Below, in pieces: positions 33,428 to 40,372 of a stretch of DNA of 40,372 nt. The position numbers and the translations under genes were made by a program. The DNA comes from an uncultured Paraglaciecola sp. (GTDB taxonomy: Bacteria > Pseudomonadota > Gammaproteobacteria > Enterobacterales > Alteromonadaceae). The DNA lies in the NCBI RefSeq assembly GCF_913058035.1, contig NZ_CAJXPA010000018.1, positions 1-40,372 on the forward strand, read 5' to 3'. The notes beneath the pieces were generated by a model. That model saw nothing but the letters and a program-made list of their open reading frames with translations, ran no database searches and was not told where the DNA came from. How positions within the stretch are numbered: position 1 is the first letter of the stretch; every line of letters starts with the position of its first letter.

Positions 33428-34327
33428 ATGGCATCACAAACACAAATAGATATGCTTGCAAAAGTTAAAAAACAAAGTGGATTTATTGCTGCACTTGATC
33501 AAAGCGGCGGCAGTACACCTAAAGCTTTAGGTTTGTATGGTGTAGATGAGACTGAGTATCAAGGTGACGAAGAAATGTTCACCAAAGTACATGACATGCG
33601 GACCCGTATTATCACCTCCAGTGTGTTTAACGGAGAACGTGTTTTAGGAGCGATCTTGTTTGAAAACACCCTTGATAGGAACATTCAAGGCCAAAGCACC
33701 TCTAGTTATTTATGGAATGTAAAACAAGTTGTGCCTTTTTTGAAAGTTGACAAAGGTTTAGAAACTGAAGTAAATGGTACCCAGTTATTAAAAGTGATAC
33801 CTGATTTAGATAACTTGTTAGCCAAAGCTAACCTACAAAATGTGTTCGGGACTAAAATGCGTTCAGTGGTTAAGTTGGCTAATGTACAAGGTGTTGATGA
33901 TTTGGTTGAGCAGCAGTTTACAGTGGCTAAACAAATTTTAGCTGCGGGCCTAATGCCAATTATTGAGCCAGAAGTGGATATTTATAGTCCTGAAAAAGCA
34001 GCAGCTGAAACTTTACTTAGAGCTTCGATCCTTAAACACCTAGACAGTCTGGCAAACGATCAACAAGTGATGTTGAAACTGACCTTACCCGAGACGGCTA
34101 ACTTTTACCAAGACTTGGTTGAGCACCCTAAAGTGTTAAAAGTCGTCGCGTTATCTGGCGGATATTCAAGAGAAGAAGCGAATAACAGATTGACAGAAAA
34201 TAATGGCATGATTGCAAGTTTCTCCCGTGCATTATCTGAGGGACTCAGTGCTAAACAAAGTGATACTGAGTTTGATGCAACTATGGATACGTCTATTGAA
34301 AGCATTTATCAAGCCTCAAAAACATAG
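33428..34327 (+). CDS. fda: Class I fructose-bisphosphate aldolase
   Basis: A 299-residue Schiff-base (class I) aldolase. The lysine that forms the imine is Lys217 in VMLKLTLPE; Lys106 in FLKVDKGL and Glu180 (IIEPEVDI) are also conserved. ALDQSGGSTPKALGLYGVD at 22-40 is diagnostic. It lacks class II zinc motifs. ATG 33428 was chosen because AAAAGGA lies nine bases upstream; an ATG three codons earlier touches the ribosome site. It follows pgk by 123 bases, in the position of class II fbaA in E. coli. A terminator follows. Confidence 0.92.
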   Translation: MASQTQIDMLAKVKKQSGFIAALDQSGGSTPKALGLYGVDETEYQGDEEMFTKVHDMRTRIITSSVFNGERVLGAILFENTLDRNIQGQSTSSYLWNVKQVVPFLKVDKGLETEVNGTQLLKVIPDLDNLLAKANLQNVFGTKMRSVVKLANVQGVDDLVEQQFTVAKQILAAGLMPIIEPEVDIYSPEKAAAETLLRASILKHLDSLANDQQVMLKLTLPETANFYQDLVEHPKVLKVVALSGGYSREEANNRLTENNGMIASFSRALSEGLSAKQSDTEFDATMDTSIESIYQASKT

Positions 34328-34348
34328 TTATATTCTGTGATGACATTG

Positions 34349-34373
34349 GTCGAGCATATGCTTGACTTTTTTT
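34349..34373 (+). terminator. Terminator of the tkt-epd-pgk-aldolase run
   Basis: Stem GTCGAGC (34349-34355) / GCTTGAC (34360-34366), with a G-T pair and an ATAT loop, followed by seven Ts. Confidence 0.8.
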
Positions 34374-34411
34374 GCTCGGAAGATCGGAACGATTAGGCTA
34401 TTATTTATTTT

Positions 34412-34780
34412 TTGACCTTAGATGGACGAGAACTAAAAAAGATGATCCATGATCTGCCCTTACCTATGTATAAAAAACTTACAGTGACATTTAGAGTTGA
34501 ACCCGGATGTTTAGGCCCTGATGGCATTGATCATATTGAAGGTTTTTGTAAATTTGCCAAAAAAGAAGTGGCTGGACTAGATTCGGATTTTATACGCTGG
34601 GTCATTACGCCTCGTTATGATAAATCCTTGCTCGAAGCAGAATACAAAACTAATAATAAACGTCTCGATCATGACAAGGCTGAGAAATATCTGAGGGTGT
34701 TTGGGAAAGAGCTTGTCGATTTTGAAGAGCACCTACAAGACAAATTATCAATCTTAATTGATCAATATCTTGGCCGCTAA
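34412..34780 (+). CDS. Conserved-looking hypothetical protein, 122 residues
   Basis: A soluble acidic protein without signal or membrane segments. MIHDLPLPMYKKLTVTFRVE, PGCLGPDGIDHIEGFCKFA and DFIRWVITPRYDKSL read like a well-conserved small bacterial protein, but I cannot name a domain or function. The start is uncertain: TTG 34412 gives a plausible LDGRELKK lead, while ATG 34442 gives 112 residues; neither has a strong ribosome site. It lies just beyond the aldolase terminator, so it is likely to have its own promoter. Confidence 0.7.
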   Translation: MTLDGRELKKMIHDLPLPMYKKLTVTFRVEPGCLGPDGIDHIEGFCKFAKKEVAGLDSDFIRWVITPRYDKSLLEAEYKTNNKRLDHDKAEKYLRVFGKELVDFEEHLQDKLSILIDQYLGR

Positions 34781-34895
34781 TTAAGTCTTTAATTGTACAA
34801 ATAACAAGGGAGCATCCAATAAACAGTAAACAAGTAGTCTCAATAGCATTATGTTTGGCGGCTGATTAATATACTGAATAGATTAAGGTTGTCAT

Positions 34896-35189
34896 GTGGC
34901 AATCTGTATTTTTAAGACTTCGTTACAGTTCGCGCAGAATAAACAATTTCATCACTTTTTTATCACTATTTTTATCACTATTTTATTCTTTAATATTGTG
35001 GTGCTGATGATAAATCATGTCTTTGTTATGCAGTGGAGCAATGACATGATTGGGTATGTATATAAACAAGGGCTCAATGTATTGTGCGGTGTTGCTGCTT
35101 CATTATTGGACATTTATTTAAAAGACGGCACTTGGCAACAAATCAATGGCAAACATCGTTGTTTTAAAACATTATTGGTAGATGTTTAG
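34896..35189 (+). CDS. Doubtful hypothetical ORF, possibly a decayed membrane protein
   Basis: A 97-codon frame from GTG 34896. Residues 17-45 are hydrophobic with a repeated FITI (caused by a 12-bp tandem repeat at 34957). An overlapping frame from ATG 34894 begins MWQSVF and ends after about 35 codons. The join of MWQSV with KTSLQFAQNKQ then a membrane span is a little like DUF2970 small membrane proteins after a frameshift; this is weak. There is no ribosome site worth the name. Confidence 0.2.
   Translation: MAICIFKTSLQFAQNKQFHHFFITIFITILFFNIVVLMINHVFVMQWSNDMIGYVYKQGLNVLCGVAASLLDIYLKDGTWQQINGKHRCFKTLLVDV
34957..34980. repeat. 12-bp tandem duplication (TTTTTATCACTA)
   Basis: Two perfect copies at 34957-34968 and 34969-34980, with a partial copy just before them (ATCACT at 34951). 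Confidence 0.85.
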
Positions 35190-36071
35190 CTGACTCAGAG
35201 TCTAGTCCTGTGCAAGGTGACACCTCATCAGCTCAAAGGACAGCATACAAGCTTTGACCAACGTTTATTGCAGAGAAACGTTCTACTGATTAAACGTTTT
35301 TAGTAAGACCGTGTTCGACTGATTTAAGCTTTAGTTATATCGACCTCCTAGTTGAGGAAGTCACATTAGACCACTTGGTTATTTGTAAACGAGATCAACT
35401 TACTACCGATTGTGAGTTATATTTATTAAGCAGCAACAGTATAGTAGTCGAAGGCTTTTTGGTTGGTTCTGGTTACAATGTTTATAGCGAAACTTCTCAC
35501 TTCTCACTTCTCACTTCTCATTGATCCTTAGCCATATTTTAATCTGGTGCATGATTCAGATTTAATCTTTTGTCGTTTGGCTTAGTCAGTAACACACAGA
35601 TTTTATTTTGTTAGATAAAAATATTGCCGAGTAAAAATTGAATTGAAATTGGTAGGGTGATCCGCCGGTCAAGCTCAATAACTATTATCGAAGTCCACAA
35701 AATGGCTATAGAACACCAGCCATAAAAGTCACTTCACTAGAGCTCTAAACGTTGTTTTTACTAAGTGCTGAACCGAGCAGGATGTTTTTCATGGGCAGTT
35801 AATGATCAGTCGATAAACATTAGCTACAAAGATGACTGTATTGTAAGACCTCACAATATCGATAGCCATATTTTAAAACCTAGAAAGAAATTGCCATGAT
35901 GGGCCAAGACAGCTGGAAGCAGTCACTTTATGGCTTGGGTAACCAATTAGTTGTTTAAGCTTGGGCAGGAAAGAGTTTAAGTGATTTACACTTCTATCAA
36001 CTAATATTGACGTCTCCCGATTAATCAGAGTTTAGGTGGTCTAGATGATGTTATGACATAAAAAGTTGTTT
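35190..36071. other. 880-base non-coding region with repeats and possible decayed coding
   Basis: No intact gene. It holds three AACGTT motifs at 35260, 35277 and 35293, the last two pairing into a 7-bp stem followed by Ts (35276-35301, terminator-like), the heptamer block at 35492, and a 20-codon frame from ATG 35896 (begins MMGQDSWKQSLYG). Short protein-like runs appear in different frames between 35650 and 36000, which would fit a long-decayed gene, but no family could be recognised. Confidence 0.4.
35492..35519. repeat. Heptanucleotide tandem repeat (ACTTCTC)
   Basis: Four perfect ACTTCTC units at 35492, 35499, 35506 and 35513. The reverse complement GAGAAGT shares the GAGAA core with the GAGAATA phase of the other heptamer block at 11314. 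Confidence 0.92.
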
Positions 36072-37613
36072 TCATTTGTAGCTTAATTTTAAACCTAACT
36101 CTAGGATATAGTTACTTTCACGTTCAATATCCGCACTAAATACTGGCTTTTGCTCAAGCCATTCATCAGGAAGTTGAAGCTGAAATGTATCACCATTTGC
36201 TTTAAGCAAAATAATGGGCAAAATGTCGTCTTGACGTTTTATGTTAAGCAATACGCCTAAACGTAATAATGCGATAAGTCTATAAACTTGATCCTGGGCT
36301 AAAAGAGTGAATTCTGGTATGTCTGCCACTCTAATTTTTTTACGATAAAATCTGGTTAACGTTGCCAATAAGTTTTGTTGTTCTAGCCCAAATCCGGGTA
36401 ATTCGATATTTTGTAGTATATAACCTGAGTGGCGCTGTATGCCTCTGGTATTAATTTGTAAACCCACCTCATGCAACAAGGCAGACCAAGCCAACATATT
36501 TTTAAGTTCTTCATTATCAATTTTCCATGCTTTTTTGCACTGTTGATAAAGTTCCATAGTAGTGGCAAGCACTCGTTTGGCTTGTTCCACGTCAACGTCA
36601 TAACGAGTCGCTAAGCTTTCAGCACTGCGCTGCCTGATATCGGGATGGGTTAAATGGGTTTCCATCTCATATAGAACCCCTTCACGAAGGGCGTCTTGTG
36701 AAAATTCCATCTCCTGAATATCCAGACTTCTGAACGTTGCAATTAAAATAGCCAGACCCGCTGCAAAAACTGAACGGCGGTCATCAGTTAGACCATGTAT
36801 CTGCAAGTCATTGCTATTACCAGCTGCACAGCATAAGTTCATCAATGTAAGCAAGTCAGTCAAGCACACATGGTTTTCTCTATTTGTACTATCAAGTTGA
36901 GCTGCTAATTCGATAATAATTTTGATGGTACCTGATGTTCCAATACACGTGTTCCATCCAATTTGTTTATATTTTTTATCGATCATCTCCAATTCTTGTT
37001 GGGCGCTGGTAATGGCACGATTAAAGGCTTTTTGTTTGAGTTCACCATGCTTAAAAAAACGATTGGTATAACTGACGCAGCCCATTTGAAGGCTACGAAG
37101 TACATTAGTATTAAACCCCTCGCCAATGATAAATTCGGTTGAACCACCACCAATATCGACTACCAGGCGTCGGCCTTCTTGGTGATTGGTGTGGGCGACC
37201 CCCTGATAAATAAGCCGTGCTTCTTCTGCTCCGGATATGATCTCAATAGGAAAAGGAAATACATCTTTTGCTGCTCTCAAAAATTCCTTTGCATTACTCG
37301 CTTTTCTCAGTGCATGGGTGGCGACCACTCTTACACATTGTGGCTCAAAACCTTGTAGACTTTCAGCTATTACTTTAAGAGTATTTAAGCCCCGCTGCAT
37401 CGTCTCTTCAGATAAAGCGCCGTCTGTGCCTAAACCATCTCCTAAGCGTACTTTCTGTTTAACCCGGTGAAGTATTTGAACTGAGCCTGCGACAATACGT
37501 GCAACCACTAGATGAAAACTATTCGAACCAATGTCTAACGCAGCTACCTTAATAGAGTCTCTTATTTCTACGTTATCGAAGGTAGGATCAAACGCAGTTT
37601 TAGTTTTAGACAT
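36072..37613 (-). CDS. ppx: Exopolyphosphatase (Ppx/GppA family)
   Basis: A 513-residue enzyme that removes terminal phosphate from polyphosphate. The ASKHA-fold phosphatase motifs are AALDIGSNSFHLVVARI near the start, ATHALRKASN, GAEEARLIYQG and VVDIGGGSTEFIIG. The C-terminal 200 residues form the HD-like domain of long Ppx/GppA proteins (SALLHEVGLQI). The start was set at ATG 37613 because AAAGGA precedes it; a TTG five codons earlier is also in frame. It overlaps the ppk stop by eight bases, so the two are translationally coupled. GppA activity on pppGpp cannot be excluded. Confidence 0.92.
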   Translation of the reverse strand: MSKTKTAFDPTFDNVEIRDSIKVAALDIGSNSFHLVVARIVAGSVQILHRVKQKVRLGDGLGTDGALSEETMQRGLNTLKVIAESLQGFEPQCVRVVATHALRKASNAKEFLRAAKDVFPFPIEIISGAEEARLIYQGVAHTNHQEGRRLVVDIGGGSTEFIIGEGFNTNVLRSLQMGCVSYTNRFFKHGELKQKAFNRAITSAQQELEMIDKKYKQIGWNTCIGTSGTIKIIIELAAQLDSTNRENHVCLTDLLTLMNLCCAAGNSNDLQIHGLTDDRRSVFAAGLAILIATFRSLDIQEMEFSQDALREGVLYEMETHLTHPDIRQRSAESLATRYDVDVEQAKRVLATTMELYQQCKKAWKIDNEELKNMLAWSALLHEVGLQINTRGIQRHSGYILQNIELPGFGLEQQNLLATLTRFYRKKIRVADIPEFTLLAQDQVYRLIALLRLGVLLNIKRQDDILPIILLKANGDTFQLQLPDEWLEQKPVFSADIERESNYILELGLKLSYK

Positions 37614-39687
37614 TTTGGTCCTTTTCAAGTGCTTTTAAATAACGATAAATTTCAGTTTGAGAGCGCAGGTTCTTACGATTGCCTCTGGTCACGTAATGGT
37701 TGGTTTGTTGTTTGTCTATAACACGGGCTTTAAGTGTGTCATTAAATTGTATGTGTAATATATCCATAATTCTGCGTTTTAAATTTTCATCATAGATAGG
37801 GCATCCAACCTCAATACGAAAATCCATATTGCGGGTCATCCAATCTGCAGAAGAAATGAACATTTTAATGTCTCCGGCATTCTCAAATACCATTACCCTT
37901 GGATGTTCTAAAAAGCGGTCAACAACACTGATGACGCTAATATTCTCACTTAAACCTTTTACCCCGGGTACCAATGAACACATACCTCGGATGATTGCTT
38001 TTATTTTAACTCCTGCTTGACTGGCTTTATATAAATCATCTATTAGTAATTTGTCATCTAAATTGTTGATTTTTAATGTTATTTCAGCCTTGCGTCCTTC
38101 ATTAGCATTTTGCATTTCTTGACGTATTAAGGCTTGAATTTTGGTTCTAGCATTGAGTGGCGACACTTGTAAATGCTGAAATTTCTGCCTTCTGTAGGGC
38201 TGTTGAATAAAAGTAAAAACAGCTTCCGCTTCATTAGCGAGTTCTTGATTACGAGTAAATAAACTAAAATCGGTATAAATCTTTGCTGTCTTTTCGTTGA
38301 AATTGCCGGTACCAAAATGAGCATACTTAATTAACTGTCCTTTTTCTTCGCGAGTGACGACGCATAATTTACTGTGAATTTTCAATGCGTGCATACCAAA
38401 GACTACTTGCACACCTGCGTCGGTCATTTTTTTAGACCATTGAATGTTTGCCTCTTCGTCGAATCTAGCGCGAAGCTCAACTACTACCGTCACTTTTTTA
38501 CCATTATCTACCGCATCGATTAATGAGCTAATGACCCTTGATTGGCTAGCGACTCGATAAATATTTAAACGGATGTGTTTTACGCTGGTATCGAATGCAG
38601 CTTGTCGAATAAACTCAGTGACATGCAAAAAACGATGATAGGGGTAATGTAGCAGAATATCTTTTGCGGTAATCGCGTCAAATACGGTGTCATATTCAGA
38701 AAAGTCTTTTGATGTCAGAGCGGGTAACTCTTGGTTTTCTAAATAATCGCGGCCAATATTCGGAAACCCAATAAAGTCCTTAAAATTCCGGTAAGGACCA
38801 CTAGAGATGAGACTATCGTAAGAAGATATTTTTAAGCGTTTTTTTAAATCCTTGAGCATTTCGCTGGGCATTCTGCTGTCGTGAACCACGCGAACAGGCT
38901 CTGCAATCAATCTTTGTTTCATGCTTTCTGACATTTTATCGACATAACTTTCATCTATTTCATCATTCAAAGAATATTCTGAATCTCGGGTCATTTTAAA
39001 AGAAAATGCCTCGAGAGAATCAAACTCAATAAACCCCTTAAAAATAGTTTCCAAGTTTAATCGGATAATGTCATCTAGCAGAATAATGTACTTCTTTTTT
39101 CGGCTTTTTTCTGGCGGTATAACCACAAATCGTGACATGTTTTGGCTCGGAACCTCTATGGTTGCGTAAGCAATAGCTTTGTCATCCTTGTGAACCCCTA
39201 CATAAAGATAGGTGGCAAAGTCATTTAATCTGGAAACTAATTTAACCTTTTTGTTCAGTAAAACAGGAGCGATGTGTCTTAAAATTTTATTCTTGAAATA
39301 ATTACTTAGCCATTGAGTGTGGTAATCGTTGAGGTCTTCTTCACCGAGTAAAAAAATATTGTATCTGGCTAATCCTTTCGCCACATTGGAATGAATACGA
39401 TCAAAATTTTTGGTCATACCCAAGACTTTCTCTTGTATCTTCTCCATTAATAATTTTGTTTGATCAGCTTCTTCAAATTCACCTTCATTCAAGTGAATAT
39501 ATATTTTGCGCTTTACATCAGCCACTCGAACACGATAAAACTCATCCATATTGTTTGAATAAATACCAAGGAATCGAATACGTTCAATAATAGGATTGTT
39601 TACATCAGCCGCCTCTTGTAAAACTCGTTGGTTAAAAGATAACCAACTGAGTTCTTTGGGATAATATATATTAACGGTACCTGGCAT
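37606..39687 (-). CDS. ppk: Polyphosphate kinase 1 (Ppk1)
   Basis: A 693-residue membrane-associated enzyme that polymerises the gamma-phosphate of ATP into polyphosphate. The N-terminal domain begins KELSWLSFNQRVLQEA. The two phospholipase-D-like catalytic domains carry the histidines His438 (HALKIHSK), which by position is the phosphorylated one, and His595 (DRFLEHPRV). HYPYHRF at 347-353 and SSADWMTRNMD near the C-terminus are also family hallmarks. The length is as in E. coli (688). The start ATG 39687 has AGAGTGA upstream. It is followed by ppx, and a Pho-box-like element lies upstream. Confidence 0.95.
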   Translation of the reverse strand: MPGTVNIYYPKELSWLSFNQRVLQEAADVNNPIIERIRFLGIYSNNMDEFYRVRVADVKRKIYIHLNEGEFEEADQTKLLMEKIQEKVLGMTKNFDRIHSNVAKGLARYNIFLLGEEDLNDYHTQWLSNYFKNKILRHIAPVLLNKKVKLVSRLNDFATYLYVGVHKDDKAIAYATIEVPSQNMSRFVVIPPEKSRKKKYIILLDDIIRLNLETIFKGFIEFDSLEAFSFKMTRDSEYSLNDEIDESYVDKMSESMKQRLIAEPVRVVHDSRMPSEMLKDLKKRLKISSYDSLISSGPYRNFKDFIGFPNIGRDYLENQELPALTSKDFSEYDTVFDAITAKDILLHYPYHRFLHVTEFIRQAAFDTSVKHIRLNIYRVASQSRVISSLIDAVDNGKKVTVVVELRARFDEEANIQWSKKMTDAGVQVVFGMHALKIHSKLCVVTREEKGQLIKYAHFGTGNFNEKTAKIYTDFSLFTRNQELANEAEAVFTFIQQPYRRQKFQHLQVSPLNARTKIQALIRQEMQNANEGRKAEITLKINNLDDKLLIDDLYKASQAGVKIKAIIRGMCSLVPGVKGLSENISVISVVDRFLEHPRVMVFENAGDIKMFISSADWMTRNMDFRIEVGCPIYDENLKRRIMDILHIQFNDTLKARVIDKQQTNHYVTRGNRKNLRSQTEIYRYLKALEKDQNV

Positions 39688-39734
39688 ATTTCACTCTTTA
39701 TTTGGGTTTTATACGCCAATGGTGTGTGGCTATT

Positions 39735-39752
39735 GTGACAATTTAATGACAG
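39735..39752 (-). promoter_or_regulatory. Pho-box-like element upstream of ppk
   Basis: On minus it reads CTGTCAT-TAAA-TTGTCAC: two 7-base half-sites spaced 11 bases apart, as required for PhoB. The halves match CTGTCAT at seven and five of seven positions. It ends 48 bases before the ppk ATG. Confidence 0.55.
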
Positions 39753-39776
39753 CTACATACATAAATTTTCACATAA

Positions 39777-40283
39777 CTACTGAAATTCAATGTCTACCAT
39801 CAGATCATTTGCAATACTTTCTAAAGACTCTTGTAATTTTTCTAAGTCGAAATCAGCAGCAATACTAATGAGAGCATTAGCTTTAAATAGCGAACCACCC
39901 CAATTAGGAGCTGTTTCGAGGTAAGAATCAAATTTAACAATGTTCAGGTTAAATTGATTTAGAATTTGTGTTAGCTCTTGCACAATACCGGTTTTGTCAT
40001 TACCTGTAATCTCGATTTGTACTTTTTGTTGGGGCTCGTTGGGCTCTTCAACCACACCACTTAACAAATGTATTTTTAAATCAGGATGCTGTAACAAGAG
40101 TGTGATAAGTGTTTGATGTTTATCTAGGGGTAAATCAATTTGTACAAAACCAGCAAAGTGTCCTGCCATGTGCGAAAAGTTACTGCCTAACCAGTTGCCT
40201 CCCATGCCGTAAACAGTTTTGGCTAGATTGCTAATTAATCCGGGTTTGTCTTGTCCTACTAAAGTAAATATTAACGGTTTCAT
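39777..40283 (-). CDS. gcvR: GcvR-like protein with two ACT domains
   Basis: A 168-residue protein made of two ACT domains: residues 1-80 (LIFTLVGQDKPGLISNLAKT) and 90-168 (VQIEITGNDKTGIVQELTQI). This layout matches GcvR, which in E. coli binds glycine and holds GcvA in its repressor form at the gcv operon. NWLGSNFSHMAGHFAGFVQI in the first domain is typical of GcvR. No DNA-binding domain is present, as expected. The gene is upstream of ppk in the same orientation, with 89 bases between them. Some gammaproteobacteria have GcvR paralogues, so the exact role is less certain than the fold. Confidence 0.82.
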   Translation of the reverse strand: MKPLIFTLVGQDKPGLISNLAKTVYGMGGNWLGSNFSHMAGHFAGFVQIDLPLDKHQTLITLLLQHPDLKIHLLSGVVEEPNEPQQKVQIEITGNDKTGIVQELTQILNQFNLNIVKFDSYLETAPNWGGSLFKANALISIAADFDLEKLQESLESIANDLMVDIEFQ

Positions 40284-40372
40284 ATAAGTGTCACATTTCT
40301 GTAATAAAATTAAAATTATGAAAGCCTGATGCTCCCTTAAGTAGCCTAATACATTCTTTGTTAGTTGTAAGG

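Overview
The window is AT-rich (about 40% GC by eye), densely coded chromosomal DNA of a gammaproteobacterium. The gene set (thioredoxin 2, RidA, a YceH/UPF0502 protein, E. coli-type SerA with an ACT domain, Epd-Pgk, RsmE, Ppk-Ppx, a GcvR-like double-ACT protein, MetJ-type operators) points to Alteromonadales, most likely a marine polysaccharide user of the Glaciecola/Paraglaciecola/Alteromonas kind. That placement is inference from protein style, not from a search. No rRNA, tRNA, CRISPR array, prophage or insertion sequence was seen.

Layout. 1-5.0 kb: alpha/beta hydrolase, GST-like protein, trxC and a MATE exporter on +, then a RidA-family protein on -. 5.1-8.0 kb (-): a two-gene molybdenum hydroxylase of the IorA/IorB type with a Tat signal. 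8.2-10.2 kb (+): a GH16 lipoprotein preceded by a 12-bp tandem repeat array, and an SDR dehydrogenase. 10.3-14.2 kb (-): a NUDT6-like Nudix protein, and a marR - ABC1 kinase - yceH cluster. 14.8-17.2 kb (+): proBA, closed by a bidirectional terminator. 17.3-19.7 kb: a secreted M28 peptidase (-) and an HDAC-like deacetylase (+). 19.7-22.2 kb: an orphan BrxR/CapW-type WYL regulator sitting alone between two non-coding stretches of about 0.8 kb. 22.2-27 kb: serA, rsmE, a 56-residue membrane peptide, mscS and an M48 lipoprotein. 27.1-28.8 kb: a broken SlyB-like gene and metK. 29-34.8 kb (+): tkt - epd - pgk - class I aldolase, then a conserved hypothetical gene. 34.9-36.1 kb: mostly non-coding. 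36.1-40.3 kb (-): a gcvR-like gene followed by ppk and ppx, which overlap each other.

How it fits together. The tkt-epd-pgk-fba run combines the pentose phosphate and glycolytic/gluconeogenic trunks and supplies erythrose-4-phosphate for pyridoxal phosphate synthesis. serA and metK, 6.7 kb apart, both carry tandem MetJ-like boxes upstream, which suggests that serine (one-carbon supply) and S-adenosylmethionine synthesis are co-regulated. ppk-ppx has a Pho-box-like element upstream. Most of the window is ordinary housekeeping. The unusual parts are the orphan BrxR/CapW regulator with palindromes around it, the serA MetJ boxes, and a striking number of short tandem duplications (6-15 bp units), nearly all between genes.
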